Part shown: positions 1 through 8,871 of the stretch, one piece after another
How positions within the stretch are numbered: position 1 is the stretch's first letter
How the letters are laid out: each line of letters starts with the position of its first letter
Assembly: GCA_002413395.1 (NCBI GenBank)
Contig: DHWX01000034.1
Location: forward strand, 21,266 to 72,675
DNA: 51,410 nucleotides
From: Polaromonas sp. UBA5171
GTDB lineage: Bacteria > Pseudomonadota > Gammaproteobacteria > Burkholderiales > Burkholderiaceae_C
Direction of reading: 5' to 3'
Position numbers and translations under genes: made by a program
Notes under the pieces: model-generated
The model's database searches: none
What the model saw: only the letters and a program-made list of their open reading frames with translations
Told to the model about the DNA's origin: nothing

Positions 1-175
1 CATTGTTGAGAACGTTGGACGAGATCAGTTGATATTTGTCGTTCGACAGGCCCTCGCCGGGGTTGTTGACCGCGCCAATAGCCGCGTCAGCCACGCCGTA
101 CAGGGTGACGGAAGACTGGGCAGAGGCGGCAGTTACGGCTGCGAGTGCAGCCAGAGCAATCAGGGATTTTTTCAT
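1..175 (-). CDS. Gram-negative porin, N-terminal part (cut by window edge)
   Basis: Only the first 58 codons are inside the window. They encode a typical secretory signal (MKKSLIALAALAAVTAASAQ) followed by SSVTLYGVADAAIG, the first beta strand of Comamonadaceae/Burkholderiales general porins of the OmpC/PorB type (trimeric outer-membrane channel). Cleavage is expected after the AQ. The start is fixed by GGAGAAA about 6 bases upstream of the ATG. The C-terminal part lies beyond position 1. The family call is strong from signal plus first strand; substrate preference cannot be judged. Confidence 0.85.
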   Translation of the reverse strand, partial: MKKSLIALAALAAVTAASAQSSVTLYGVADAAIGAVNNPGEGLSNDKYQLISSNVLNN

Positions 176-535
176 TGAGAGTTTCTCCAAGGTTAAACAT
201 AGGGCTCCAGGATTTTGGATCCCCGGGCCAACCTCCATTTAGGAAGTTGTATCTATTGCAACAGAGCCAACGCGCTTAGGCAAAGGAATTAGCGCCAAAA
301 ATGTATTTTTGTTGTCCCAACGCAACAACCTTCAGCCACCTGTGGAAGGTACACCACAAACCATGTCCAAGTCATCCGAATCATCACCCCTTGCCTACTG
401 TGGTCTTCTGCTTTTCCAGCCCTCCGCTGCCCGAGCGCCACCATGACCGATGGAAGTTTGAGGTTTGCCAGGTAACGGTAAATCGCGGCGTCATCAAACT
501 TGCCTGCGCCGATCAGTATGACTATTTTTGCGCCG
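176..535. other. Non-coding gap between porin and rodA
   Basis: This 360-base stretch is the 5' leader of the porin and the 3' flank of rodA, both read on the minus strand. It is less GC-rich than the genes around it. The porin promoter should lie here, but I could not fix a convincing -35/-10 pair. A weak stem-loop (CCTT..CCAC/GTGG..AAGG, 329-349) has no T tract and I do not call it a terminator. A minus-strand open frame at 289-567 shows no recognisable protein. Confidence 0.5.
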
Positions 536-1690
536 TCATGTTTGGATAAGTCGCTTAGCGTTGGCAATCGACATCAGCATGCCAACGGCGAGCCCCAGCG
601 TCACCATGGCGGTGCCGCCATAGCTGATGAAGGGCAGCGGCACCCCTACCACGGGCAAAATGCCGCTGACCATCGCCATGTTGACAAAGGCGTAGGTGAA
701 AAAAATCATGGTCAGTGCACCGGCCAGCAGGCGTGAAAACAGCGTGGGAGCTTGCAGCGCAATGGCCAGTCCGCGCAAAATCAGAAAGATAAACCCGGCA
801 ATCAGCAGCAGATTACCCACCAGGCCAAACTCCTCGGAGTAAGCCGCAAAAATGAAATCCGTGGTGCGCTCGGGAATGAACTCCAGGTGCGTCTGCGTGC
901 CGGCCATGAAGCCTTTGCCGAACACGCCACCCGAGCCAATCGCAATCACGCTCTGAATGATGTGAAAGCCCTTGCCCAACGGGTCGCGCGAGGGGTCGAG
1001 CAGGGTGCAGATGCGCTGCTGCTGGTAGTCATGCAACACCGGCCAGCGTACCCCGTCAGCGCACAGTTGCGGCTCAAACCAGACCACCAGAAAGACGCCG
1101 ATCAAACCCAGCAGCAGCGGCGGTGCAATCAGCTTCCAACTCAGGCCGGCAAAGAAAATCACCGCCACGCCAGCGGTCAGCACCAGCAACGCGGTGCCCA
1201 GGTCGGGTTGCTTCATGATGAGACCGACGGGGATCACCAGCAGCACACCGGCGGCCAGAAAATCGAGCGGACGCAACTGGCCTTCGCGTTTCTGGAACCA
1301 CCAGGCCAACATCAGCGGCATCGCAATTTTCAGGATTTCAGCGGGCTGGATCACTATCCCGACATTGAGCCAGCGCTGCGCGCCCTTTTTGCTCACGCCA
1401 AAAAGGGCAACCGCCACCAGCAGCGTCACGCCCACAAGATAAAGCGGGACAGCAAAGGCCATCAGCCGGTGTGGCGGCACCTGCGCCACCACAAACATGA
1501 TGGCACCGGCAATCAGCATGTTGCGGCCATGGTCCGCAAAGCGGCTACCCTGATCATGGCCCGACGAATACATGATCAGCATTCCGGCGCAGGCCAGCAG
1601 AAACACGGCAAACGCCAGCAGCCCGTCAAAGCCCTGCAGCAGGGGAAGGGTGCGCCGGTAAAGGGAAGGTTTATCGAAAACGGCAGCCAT
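536..1690 (-). CDS. rodA: RodA, SEDS peptidoglycan glycosyltransferase of the elongasome
   Basis: RodA polymerises lipid II glycan strands at the inner membrane together with PBP2 during cell elongation. The 384-residue product starts MAAVFDKPSLYRR and has about ten hydrophobic segments. The catalytic-region motif FIPERTTDFIFA, with its conserved Asp near residue 278, and the SEDS terminal signature PLPFISYGG are both present. The frame is open far upstream of the chosen start, but that extension is antisense to the esterase and lacks membrane segments, so the ATG at 1690 is preferred. The PBP2 gene (mrdA) that usually precedes rodA is not adjacent here; the upstream neighbour is a divergent esterase gene. 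Confidence 0.93.
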   Translation of the reverse strand: MAAVFDKPSLYRRTLPLLQGFDGLLAFAVFLLACAGMLIMYSSGHDQGSRFADHGRNMLIAGAIMFVVAQVPPHRLMAFAVPLYLVGVTLLVAVALFGVSKKGAQRWLNVGIVIQPAEILKIAMPLMLAWWFQKREGQLRPLDFLAAGVLLVIPVGLIMKQPDLGTALLVLTAGVAVIFFAGLSWKLIAPPLLLGLIGVFLVVWFEPQLCADGVRWPVLHDYQQQRICTLLDPSRDPLGKGFHIIQSVIAIGSGGVFGKGFMAGTQTHLEFIPERTTDFIFAAYSEEFGLVGNLLLIAGFIFLILRGLAIALQAPTLFSRLLAGALTMIFFTYAFVNMAMVSGILPVVGVPLPFISYGGTAMVTLGLAVGMLMSIANAKRLIQT

Positions 1691-1759
1691 GCGCCAATTA
1701 TCGGTCAGCCGGATGCTGACGAACCGTCGGTCGCGCCTGGCTGCGTCTAACATGGTGCC

Positions 1760-2377
1760 ATGCCTACCTCCCACCTGCTCTACCTCCACGGTTTCCGATC
1801 CTCGCCGCAGTCGATCAAGGCGCGCAAGGTCGCCGCCAAGGTGCGGGCGCAGCACCCGCGCGTCACCTGGTGGTGCCCGCAACTGCCAGCATCGCCGCGC
1901 GTGGCGATGGCGCAGGTCATGCAGGGCATCGCTGACTGGCCGCGTGACACGATGGCGGTAGTCGGCTCGTCGCTGGGCGGGTTTTATGCCACCTGGGTGG
2001 CGCAGCAAACCGGCTGCCCGGCCGTGCTGCTGAACCCGGCGATTGATCCGGCGCGCGATCTGGCGCAATACATCGGCGAGCAAACCGGCTGGCACAACCC
2101 GGACGATCATTTTTTCTTCAAGCCGGAGTTTATTGAAGAGTTGCGCGCGCTTGACGCGGGAGCGTTGCGCCGGCCGCAGCGTTATTTCGCGCTGATCGCC
2201 AAGGGTGACGAGGTGCTCGACTGGCGCGAAATGGCGGGCCGCTACGCCGGCGCGCACATCAAGCTGCTGGAGGGCGGCGACCACGCGTTGAGCGACTTTG
2301 ACGAGCACATCGACGAGGTGCTGACTTTTCTGGGATTTCTTGGGGGCAGAGCCCAAGTTTTTTCAGCCAAAGGCTAA
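1760..2377 (+). CDS. YqiA-type alpha/beta-hydrolase esterase
   Basis: This is a 205-residue cytosolic hydrolase of the YqiA/UPF0227 esterase family. The N-terminal strand LLYLHGFRSSPQS carries the oxyanion-hole HGF. The nucleophile elbow is GSSLGG (Ser near residue 74). KGDEVLDW supplies the acidic residue and GGDHALSDF the catalytic His near the C-terminus, so the triad looks complete. YqiA of E. coli cleaves short-chain acyl esters; the physiological substrate is unknown. It is transcribed away from rodA and runs into the RNB nuclease gene 79 bases downstream, which may be co-transcribed. Confidence 0.85.
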   Translation: MPTSHLLYLHGFRSSPQSIKARKVAAKVRAQHPRVTWWCPQLPASPRVAMAQVMQGIADWPRDTMAVVGSSLGGFYATWVAQQTGCPAVLLNPAIDPARDLAQYIGEQTGWHNPDDHFFFKPEFIEELRALDAGALRRPQRYFALIAKGDEVLDWREMAGRYAGAHIKLLEGGDHALSDFDEHIDEVLTFLGFLGGRAQVFSAKG

Positions 2378-2456
2378 CCCTTCGGATGCGCCGCATGGCA
2401 TCGCAGAAAAACTGGTGTCTGCCCCCAACAAATCCGCGCGTGGGACAATTCGCCCC

Positions 2457-4520
2457 ATGTTTGTATTGTTTGAAGAAACCGGCAAGTTTTTGGCCGGACG
2501 GATATTGTCGGAAACCGATGCATCGCTGCAGGTTGAACTCGACTCGGGCAAGCGCGTCAAGGTCAAAACCGCCAATGCGCTGCTGAAGTTTGAAAAACCT
2601 GCGCCCGCCGAACTGGTGGCCGCGGGACAACGTTTGAGCGAGGACATCGAGCTGGAACTGGCCTGGGAATTTGCCAGCGACGACGAGTTCGGTTTTGCCG
2701 ATCTGGCGCGTGACTATTTCAGCTCCGACGCTTCCAGGCCCGCTTCGGTTGAGCAGCAAGCTGCCGCCTTGTTCCGTCTGTATCAGGCCCCGCATTATTT
2801 TCGCCGGGCCGGCAAGGGCCGCTTCAAAAAAGCCCCGGCGGAAATACTTCAGCAGGCCCTGGCCGCCATCGAGAAAAAACAGCAGGTCGCCGCACAAATC
2901 ACTGCCTGGGCCGAAGCGCTGGGCCAGGGCCAGTGTCCGGAAGCGGTGCGCGAACAGCTTTACAAAATCCTGTTCAAGCCCGACAAAAACAGCGCTGAAT
3001 ACAAGGCCGTGGTCGAAGCCTCGCGCGGCACCCACATGGCCCCGCTGGACTTGCTGCAAAAAGCCGGCGCCATTGCATCGCCCTATCAATTCCATTGGAA
3101 GCGCTTCCTGTTTGAAAATTTCCCCAAAGGCACGGCCTTTCCGGCATTGCAGGCACCCGAGGTGACAGACCAGTTGCCGCTGGCCGATGTGAGGGCGTTT
3201 TCCATTGATGATTCCGCCACCACCGAGATTGACGACGCCTTGTCGGTGCAGGGTCTGGGCAGCGGCATGGTCACGCTCGGCATTCATATCGCCGCGCCCG
3301 GCCTGGCCGTGCAGCCCGGCAGCCCGATTGACGCGGTCGGGCGGTCACGCCTGTCCACCGTTTATATGCCGGGCTACAAGCTGACCATGCTGCCCGACGA
3401 GATTGTGAAAAGCTACACCCTGCAGGAAGGCCGCAACTGCCCCGCCCTGTCGCTCTATCTCACGCTGGACGAAGCCACGCTGGAGATCACCAGCAGCAGC
3501 ACCCGGCTGGAACAGGTGCCGATCGCCAGCAACCTGCGCCACGACGCGCTGGACAACACCTTCACCGAAGCCTTTTTTGAAGCCGCCCAGGTCAGCCCTC
3601 CAACCGGCGTGCAGTGGGGCGTGGAGCTGACCTTTTTGCACCGGCTGGCCAGACATCTCAAGGCCCAGCGCGAAGTGGTACGCGGCAAGCCCGAGAATTT
3701 CAACCGGCCCGACTACAACTTCAAACTCGACAACCCGTCGGGCCAGGAACCGCAAGGCGACGAGGCGGTCAGCATCAGCACGCGCCAGCGCGGCGCGCCG
3801 CTGGATTTGATCGTCGCCGAAGCCATGATTCTGGCCAACAGCACCTGGGGCCAATGGCTGGCCGAGCATGGCGTACCGGGCATTTACCGCAGCCAGGCGA
3901 GCCTGGCGCCCGGCGTGAAGGTGCGCATGGGCACCAAGGCGCTGCCACACGCCGGCATCGGCGTGAAAAGCTACGTCTGGAGCACCTCGCCGCTGCGCCG
4001 CTATACCGATCTGGTCAATCAATGGCAAATCATCGCGTGCGTGCGGCATGGCCGCAGTGCCGCGCTGGTCGCGCCCTTCAAACCAAAGGATGCTGAACTC
4101 TTTTCCATCATTTCCGGTTTTGACGCCGCCTACAGTGCCTACAACGGTTTTCAGGCCGGCATTGAGCGCTACTGGACGCTTAAATATCTGCAGCAAAACG
4201 GCATCACCGAGCTGAGCGCCACCGCCTTCAAGGACAACCTGGTGCGCGCCGATGAGCTGCCGCTGGTCTTGCCTGCGATGGGCGCGCAGGGCTTGCCGCG
4301 TGGCACCAAGGTGCGTGTCAAGCTGGGCGCGATTGACGAGATCACGCTGGACCTCTCAGGCACGGTCACTGAGCGGCTCGATGCGGAGGCTGATGCATCC
4401 ACGCCAACCACGGATGAAGACGACGGCGAGGCCGACATGGCCGCCGGTCCGATCTCGATCGCGGTCGATGTCGATGAGCCCGCGGCGGATGCGGCGGACC
4501 CGCTTGCAGCCGCGGCCTGA
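2457..4520 (+). CDS. RNase II/R-family (RNB domain) exoribonuclease
   Basis: This 687-residue protein of the RNase II superfamily performs 3'-5' processive hydrolysis of RNA in the cytoplasm. The start is taken at MFVLFEETGKF, because the 39 codons upstream overlap the end of the esterase gene and look non-coding. An N-terminal beta-rich region (GRILSETDASLQVEL) precedes the RNB core. The acidic catalytic cluster appears as SIDDSATTEIDDAL (about residues 249-262), with Glu at one position that is Asp in E. coli RNase II. LSTVYMPGYKLTMLP and the later TSPLRRYTDLVNQWQ are typical RNB motifs. An S1-like region near 590-640 is followed by an acidic, alanine-rich tail. It heads the block RNB - tonB - aroE - mtgA. 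Confidence 0.88.
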   Translation: MFVLFEETGKFLAGRILSETDASLQVELDSGKRVKVKTANALLKFEKPAPAELVAAGQRLSEDIELELAWEFASDDEFGFADLARDYFSSDASRPASVEQQAAALFRLYQAPHYFRRAGKGRFKKAPAEILQQALAAIEKKQQVAAQITAWAEALGQGQCPEAVREQLYKILFKPDKNSAEYKAVVEASRGTHMAPLDLLQKAGAIASPYQFHWKRFLFENFPKGTAFPALQAPEVTDQLPLADVRAFSIDDSATTEIDDALSVQGLGSGMVTLGIHIAAPGLAVQPGSPIDAVGRSRLSTVYMPGYKLTMLPDEIVKSYTLQEGRNCPALSLYLTLDEATLEITSSSTRLEQVPIASNLRHDALDNTFTEAFFEAAQVSPPTGVQWGVELTFLHRLARHLKAQREVVRGKPENFNRPDYNFKLDNPSGQEPQGDEAVSISTRQRGAPLDLIVAEAMILANSTWGQWLAEHGVPGIYRSQASLAPGVKVRMGTKALPHAGIGVKSYVWSTSPLRRYTDLVNQWQIIACVRHGRSAALVAPFKPKDAELFSIISGFDAAYSAYNGFQAGIERYWTLKYLQQNGITELSATAFKDNLVRADELPLVLPAMGAQGLPRGTKVRVKLGAIDEITLDLSGTVTERLDAEADASTPTTDEDDGEADMAAGPISIAVDVDEPAADAADPLAAAA

Positions 4521-4560
4521 GCCGCTGATCCGGCCACAAATACCCCGATAATCCAGCGCT

Positions 4561-5409
4561 GTGAAGTCACTCAGCACACTGCAAATTGCCCTGGGCGTCT
4601 CGATTGCCTTTCATGCCGTGCTGTTGACCGTGCGTTTTGTCGATCCGGAGCGCTTTAACCGCGTGTTCCAGGACACGCCGCTGGAGGTGATTCTGGTCAA
4701 CGCCAAATCCAGTGAAAAACCAGACTTTGCCAAAGCCATCGCGCAGGCCTCGCTGGCTGGCGGCGGCGAACTCGAAAAAGGCCGCGCAACCTCACCGCTG
4801 CCGCCCTCGGCCCTGATGGCGCTGGGCGACGCCGCGGAGGACGCGCAACGCCAGGTCGATTCGCTACAGCAGCAGCAAACCCAGTTGCTGGCCCGCCTGA
4901 AAAAACAGCTCGCCACCATGCCGCCCCCGGACATGAGGCAGCCCACCCGTAACACCGCGCAAGCCGAACGCGAGGAAAAGCGCAGGCAGCTCATCAAATT
5001 GCTGGCCGCAATTGAAAAACGCATCAATGAAGAAAATGCACGGCCCAAAAAACGCTACATCAGCCCGGCCACGCGCGAAGAGGTCTATGCCGTGTACTAC
5101 GACAAGCTGCGCCACAAGATCGAGGACAAGGGCACGGTGAATTTTCCCGAGCAGGCGGGCAGAAAACTGTACGGCGAGCTGACCATGATCGTGACGGTCA
5201 ATTTTGATGGCCGCGTGCAGGAAACCGAAGTGGTTCAGACCTCGGGTAACCTGACGCTGGACCGGCGGGCGCAAAGCATCGTCCGCGGCACCGCCCCTTT
5301 CGACCGCTTCAACGATGCCATGCGCCGCAAGGCTGACCAGATTGTGGTGGTATCGCGCTTCAAGTTTACGCGCGAAGATACCCTGGAGACCCGACTCACC
5401 GAACGCTGA
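4561..5409 (+). CDS. TonB-family energy-transducing protein
   Basis: The 282-residue product starts at GTG (VKSLSTLQIALG). One membrane anchor (about residues 7-25) is followed by a periplasmic part with a glutamine-rich coiled coil (RQVDSLQQQQTQLLARL), a Lys/Arg-rich stretch and a TonB C-terminal domain from about residue 175 (YDKLRHKIEDKG, then GRVQETEVVQTSGN). TonB proteins couple the proton-motive force to outer-membrane transport, but solitary family members without ExbB/ExbD neighbours, as here, can serve other envelope roles. The Pro-rich linker of classical TonB is replaced by the coiled coil. It lies between the RNB nuclease and aroE genes with gaps of about 40 bases. Confidence 0.8.
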   Translation: MKSLSTLQIALGVSIAFHAVLLTVRFVDPERFNRVFQDTPLEVILVNAKSSEKPDFAKAIAQASLAGGGELEKGRATSPLPPSALMALGDAAEDAQRQVDSLQQQQTQLLARLKKQLATMPPPDMRQPTRNTAQAEREEKRRQLIKLLAAIEKRINEENARPKKRYISPATREEVYAVYYDKLRHKIEDKGTVNFPEQAGRKLYGELTMIVTVNFDGRVQETEVVQTSGNLTLDRRAQSIVRGTAPFDRFNDAMRRKADQIVVVSRFKFTREDTLETRLTER

Positions 5410-5444
5410 GCCTTTATCCGCATGAATTTCCACACACATCAGGC

Positions 5445-6299
5445 ATGAACACGAACCTCATGGACCGGTATTACGTACTGGGCAATCCGATTGAACACAG
5501 CCAGTCGCCGCTGATCCATGCGCGCTTTGCTGCTTTAACAGGACAGACACTGCAGTACGAGCGCCTGCTCACGCCGCTGGGCGGCTTTGCGGCGACGCTG
5601 GCGCAACTGGTGCAAAGCGGCGCGCGCGGCTGCAACGTCACGGTTCCTTTCAAGTTCGAGGCTTTTCGGGCGGCCAACACGCAGACCGAAAGGGCACAAC
5701 TGGCACAGGCCGCCAACACCCTTGTGCTTGACAGCGGTGCCGTCCACGCCGATAACACCGACGGTGTGGGGCTGGTCAATGACATCCAGAACAACGCGGG
5801 CGTGTCGCTGGCCGGGCGCAATCTGCTGCTCATTGGCGCGGGCGGTGCGGGCGCCGGCGTGTTGGGCCCTTTGCTGGCAGTGCAGCCGCGTCGGCTGGTG
5901 CTGGTCAATCGCACCCGAGTCACCGCCGAGGCACTGGTGGCGCGCCACAGGGAACACCCTTCATTGCACAGTGTGCTACAAAAAACAGAACTACTAGCAC
6001 AGGATTTGAAAAGTCTCGATGACTCTTTTGATGTCGTTATCAATGCCAGCGCGAGCAGCCTGGCGGGCGCTGACGTGCCCATTGAGGGCCGTGTTTTAAA
6101 GCCCGGCGCGCTAGCTTACGACATGATGTACGGCCCCGCCGCAGCGGCGTTCATGACCTGGGCTCGTGAAAACGGCGCAACGCCGCGTGACGGCCTGGGA
6201 ATGCTGGTGGAACAGGCCGCTGAAGCGTTTGCCTTGTGGCGCGGTGTGCGCCCGCCTTCCGCGCAAGTGTTGCAGGAACTGCGGGCGCGGTTGGTATGA
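5445..6299 (+). CDS. aroE: Shikimate dehydrogenase
   Basis: AroE reduces 3-dehydroshikimate to shikimate with NADPH in the chorismate pathway. The 284-residue protein shows the substrate-binding YYVLGNPIEHSQSPLIH at the N-terminus, the catalytic Lys in NVTVPFKFEAF, NTDGVG, the nucleotide-binding loop GAGGAGAGVLG and the NRT that follows the second strand. C-terminal GLGMLVEQAAEAFALWRG is also characteristic. A second in-frame ATG (MDRYYV, 5460) is an equally good start. mtgA follows after 13 bases. Confidence 0.95.
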   Translation: MNTNLMDRYYVLGNPIEHSQSPLIHARFAALTGQTLQYERLLTPLGGFAATLAQLVQSGARGCNVTVPFKFEAFRAANTQTERAQLAQAANTLVLDSGAVHADNTDGVGLVNDIQNNAGVSLAGRNLLLIGAGGAGAGVLGPLLAVQPRRLVLVNRTRVTAEALVARHREHPSLHSVLQKTELLAQDLKSLDDSFDVVINASASSLAGADVPIEGRVLKPGALAYDMMYGPAAAAFMTWARENGATPRDGLGMLVEQAAEAFALWRGVRPPSAQVLQELRARLV

Positions 6300-6312
6300 A
6301 AACAATTCAGCC

Positions 6313-7059
6313 ATGAAAGTGTTTTTAAGACTTCTGGGTCTGGTGCTGCTGGCCGGGTTGTCCCTGCAGCTTTATTTTGTGGCGCGCGTCGCCACCATGG
6401 CCGTGCTCAACCCGCAGTCCACCGCCTTTCAGCGCTCCGAGGCCTACCTGATTGCCAGGCACACTGGCTCGCTGAAGTGGCATCAGCAATGGGTGCCCTA
6501 CTCGGGGTTATCGGACCACCTGAAACGCGCCGTCATTGCCTCGGAAGATGCCGGTTTTGTCGAGCACGACGGCGTGGACGTGGAAGCCCTTGAAAAAGCC
6601 TGGGAGAAAAATGCCCAAGCCGAGCAACGCGCAGAGAAATCAGCCAGCCGCGCCTCTACCAAGCCAGCCGCGTCGCGCGTTAAACCGCCAAAAATTGTTG
6701 GCGGCTCCACCATCACGCAGCAACTGGCCAAAAACCTGTTTCTCTCTGGCGAACGCACCCTGTTGCGCAAAGGCCAGGAACTGGTGCTCACGGTGCTGCT
6801 CGAAACCCTGCTCGGCAAGCAGCGTATTCTGGAGATTTACCTCAACAGCGTGGAGTGGGGCGAAGGCATTTTTGGCGCGGAAGCCGCCGCCCAGCACTAC
6901 TACCACAAGGCCGCCGCCAAATTGACCGCCTACGAGGCCGCCCGCCTGGCCGTGATGCTGCCGCGGCCCAGGTATTTTGAAACCCGCCTCAATTCGGGTT
7001 ACCTCGCTTCGCGCGCCAACACCATCACTGCGCGCATGGGCGACGTGGAACTTCCTTGA
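6313..7059 (+). CDS. mtgA: Monofunctional biosynthetic peptidoglycan transglycosylase
   Basis: MtgA polymerises lipid II into glycan strands (GT51 family) at the periplasmic face of the inner membrane. The 248-residue protein has one N-terminal anchor (VFLRLLGLVLLAGLSL). The GT51 motifs follow: IASEDAGFVEHDGVD with the catalytic Glu, GGSTITQQLAKNLFL, GKQRILEIYLNSVEWG and EAARLAVMLPRP. A Lys/Ala-rich loop (about residues 97-133) sits between motifs 1 and 2, longer than in E. coli. The start at 6313 is chosen because upstream codons overlap aroE. Confidence 0.95.
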   Translation: MKVFLRLLGLVLLAGLSLQLYFVARVATMAVLNPQSTAFQRSEAYLIARHTGSLKWHQQWVPYSGLSDHLKRAVIASEDAGFVEHDGVDVEALEKAWEKNAQAEQRAEKSASRASTKPAASRVKPPKIVGGSTITQQLAKNLFLSGERTLLRKGQELVLTVLLETLLGKQRILEIYLNSVEWGEGIFGAEAAAQHYYHKAAAKLTAYEAARLAVMLPRPRYFETRLNSGYLASRANTITARMGDVELP

Positions 7060-7091
7060 ACCTCGAGTGACAGCTCCTGAATTTATAGCCC

Positions 7092-7640
7092 ATGCGAATC
7101 CTCGGAATTGATCCTGGTTTGCAAATCGCCGGTTTTGGCGTGATCGATGTAGACGGTCCGCAGCTGCACTATGTGGCCAGCGGCACTATCAAGACCACGC
7201 ACCTGGAACGCAGTGACCTGCCGGCGCGCCTGAAGGTGCTGTTTGATGGTGTGCGCGAGGTGGTGCAGCGCTACCAGCCCGATGTGGCCGCGGTGGAGAT
7301 TGTCTTTGTCAATGTCAACCCGCAGGCCACGCTGCTGCTGGGCCAGGCGCGCGGGGCCTGCGTGACGGGGCTGGTTTGCGGCGACCTGCCAGTTGCTGAA
7401 TACACCGCGCTGCAAATGAAAAAGGCCGTGGCGGGCTATGGCAAGGCGGGCAAGGCCGAGGTGCAGCAGATGGTGATGCGCTTGCTCAAGCTGCCAGCAC
7501 TGCCTGGCAAGGACGCCGCCGATGCCCTGGGCCTGGCCATTACCCACGCCCATGTAGGCACCGCCATGGCGCGGCTGGCCCAAGCTGCCGGCGTGGGCGG
7601 CCACAGTGGCGGGAGCTACCGGTCCGGGCGGAGCCGGTAA
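7092..7640 (+). CDS. ruvC: Crossover junction endodeoxyribonuclease RuvC
   Basis: RuvC resolves Holliday junctions with RuvAB. The 182-residue product carries the four acidic metal ligands expected: D7 (GIDPG), E69 (AAVEIVF), D141 and D144 (GKDAADALGLAITH). The usual phenylalanine stretch is present as VFVNVNPQATLLLGQARG. ruvA and ruvB are not adjacent; the gene converges with a P450 gene 21 bases away. The last residues are Gly/Ser/Arg-rich and variable in the family. Confidence 0.95.
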   Translation: MRILGIDPGLQIAGFGVIDVDGPQLHYVASGTIKTTHLERSDLPARLKVLFDGVREVVQRYQPDVAAVEIVFVNVNPQATLLLGQARGACVTGLVCGDLPVAEYTALQMKKAVAGYGKAGKAEVQQMVMRLLKLPALPGKDAADALGLAITHAHVGTAMARLAQAAGVGGHSGGSYRSGRSR

Positions 7641-7661
7641 CATCCTGGAGCGGATGCGCGT

Positions 7662-8816
7662 CTACCGGAGATACAGTGGCAGAGTGGCAAAGCCGCTGCC
7701 GGGATATACCGCGTTGGTCGGCGGCTTGTCCGCAATCATCTGGAAACTGGTTGTGCGCTCAAGCAGTTCCTCCATGACTACGCGCATTTCCATGCGGGCC
7801 AGCGCAGCGCCCGGACAGACGTGGATTCCCGCACCGTAAAGCAGGTTTACAGCCGGATTGCGATCCAGCCGAAATACGTCAGGGTCTGCAAAGACGCGAC
7901 CATCACGGTTGGCGGCGATCCAGTTCAGCGAGATCCGCTCGCCGGCGTCCAGCGTGCGGCCGCCGATGCTCACCGGGCAGGTCGTGATGCGCCGGTTGGT
8001 CACCAGCGGCCCGTGAATCCGGAGGATTTCGTCGATTGCGGCGGGCAACAATGACGGCTGCGCGCGCAACTGCTGCTGCAGATCGACGTGTCCCGAGATG
8101 TGGTGCACCAGTATTCCCACCGACGTCGAGATGGTGCCGACCTCGCCGACAGTCCAGTTGCGCAGGATGCTGGCAATCACGTCGTCGCGCAAGGGTTGAC
8201 CCGCCAGCCTCTCCTGCAGCAAGCTGGCGATGATGTCGTCGCAAGCCGGTGCACCACTGACGCGCCGACTCCGCAGCAAACCGTCCACAAACCCCTCGAA
8301 CTCGGCCGCGATCTGCGCCATCGCCGCCCGGTCCTGGGCAAGGGTGGCCGCGCGATTGTTCTGCGTCCAGCGACGCAACAACTCATGCATTTCTGGCGGC
8401 CAGCCGAGAAAGGCGCACTGAACCCGCACGGCGAACGACTCGGCAAACGCGCTGATGAACTCAACCTCATTACGCCTCGATACCGACCGGACCAGACTGG
8501 TGGCAATGTCACGGCATTGCGGCTCGAACGCATCCATTCGTTTCGGTCCGAAATAGCCTTCAACCAGGCGGCGATACCCGGTGTGCTCGGGCGGGTCCAT
8601 CCCGTTTGGAACCGAGAGGTGCCTCGATACGGCATTGCTGAAGATGTGGTCATTATTCAGCACGCGAACGACGTCCGCATGCCGAAACAGCGACCAGCCC
8701 AAAAAATCACTGTAGGCAAGCGGACCCCGCTCACGCATGGCATCGTAAGCGGCAAGCTGGTCGTTCTGCACCGCGCCGGATGCCGGATCCCAATCCGCTT
8801 CAGGCCTGTCATTCAT
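7662..8816 (-). CDS. Cytochrome P450 monooxygenase
   Basis: A 384-residue soluble bacterial P450, near the short end of the family's range. The ExxR motif is EILR in AIDEILRIHGP, and the haem-ligand loop is YGAGIHVCPGAALARME with Cys near residue 334. The I-helix reads VGEVGTIST instead of the usual A/G-G-x-D/E-T-T, so the acidic residue of the proton-relay pair appears to be Gly while the Thr is kept. No ferredoxin, ferredoxin reductase or biosynthetic partner lies beside it; neighbours are ruvC and the small membrane gene next to lpxC. Redox partners must be encoded elsewhere. The substrate cannot be inferred. Confidence 0.9.
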   Translation of the reverse strand: MNDRPEADWDPASGAVQNDQLAAYDAMRERGPLAYSDFLGWSLFRHADVVRVLNNDHIFSNAVSRHLSVPNGMDPPEHTGYRRLVEGYFGPKRMDAFEPQCRDIATSLVRSVSRRNEVEFISAFAESFAVRVQCAFLGWPPEMHELLRRWTQNNRAATLAQDRAAMAQIAAEFEGFVDGLLRSRRVSGAPACDDIIASLLQERLAGQPLRDDVIASILRNWTVGEVGTISTSVGILVHHISGHVDLQQQLRAQPSLLPAAIDEILRIHGPLVTNRRITTCPVSIGGRTLDAGERISLNWIAANRDGRVFADPDVFRLDRNPAVNLLYGAGIHVCPGAALARMEMRVVMEELLERTTSFQMIADKPPTNAVYPGSGFATLPLYLR

Positions 8817-8871
8817 GGTTGCTCCTTGGGGAATTTTGCATCCGGAAATTGGCGGAACAGGCCATCAAGGC

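Noticed and set aside
289..567. 92-codon minus-strand frame after rodA
   Set aside because: Overlaps the 3' end of rodA, lacks a convincing ribosome site and matches no family I know; kept only as part of the non-coding gap.
752..1750. Long open frame opposite rodA on the plus strand (332 codons)
   Set aside because: Composition is Gln/His/Arg-rich without motifs, as expected for the antisense of a GC-rich membrane-protein gene; rodA on the other strand is unmistakable.
1691..2356. 222-codon N-terminal extension of the rodA frame
   Set aside because: Lies antisense to the YqiA-type esterase, is Arg-rich and has no membrane segments or SEDS similarity.
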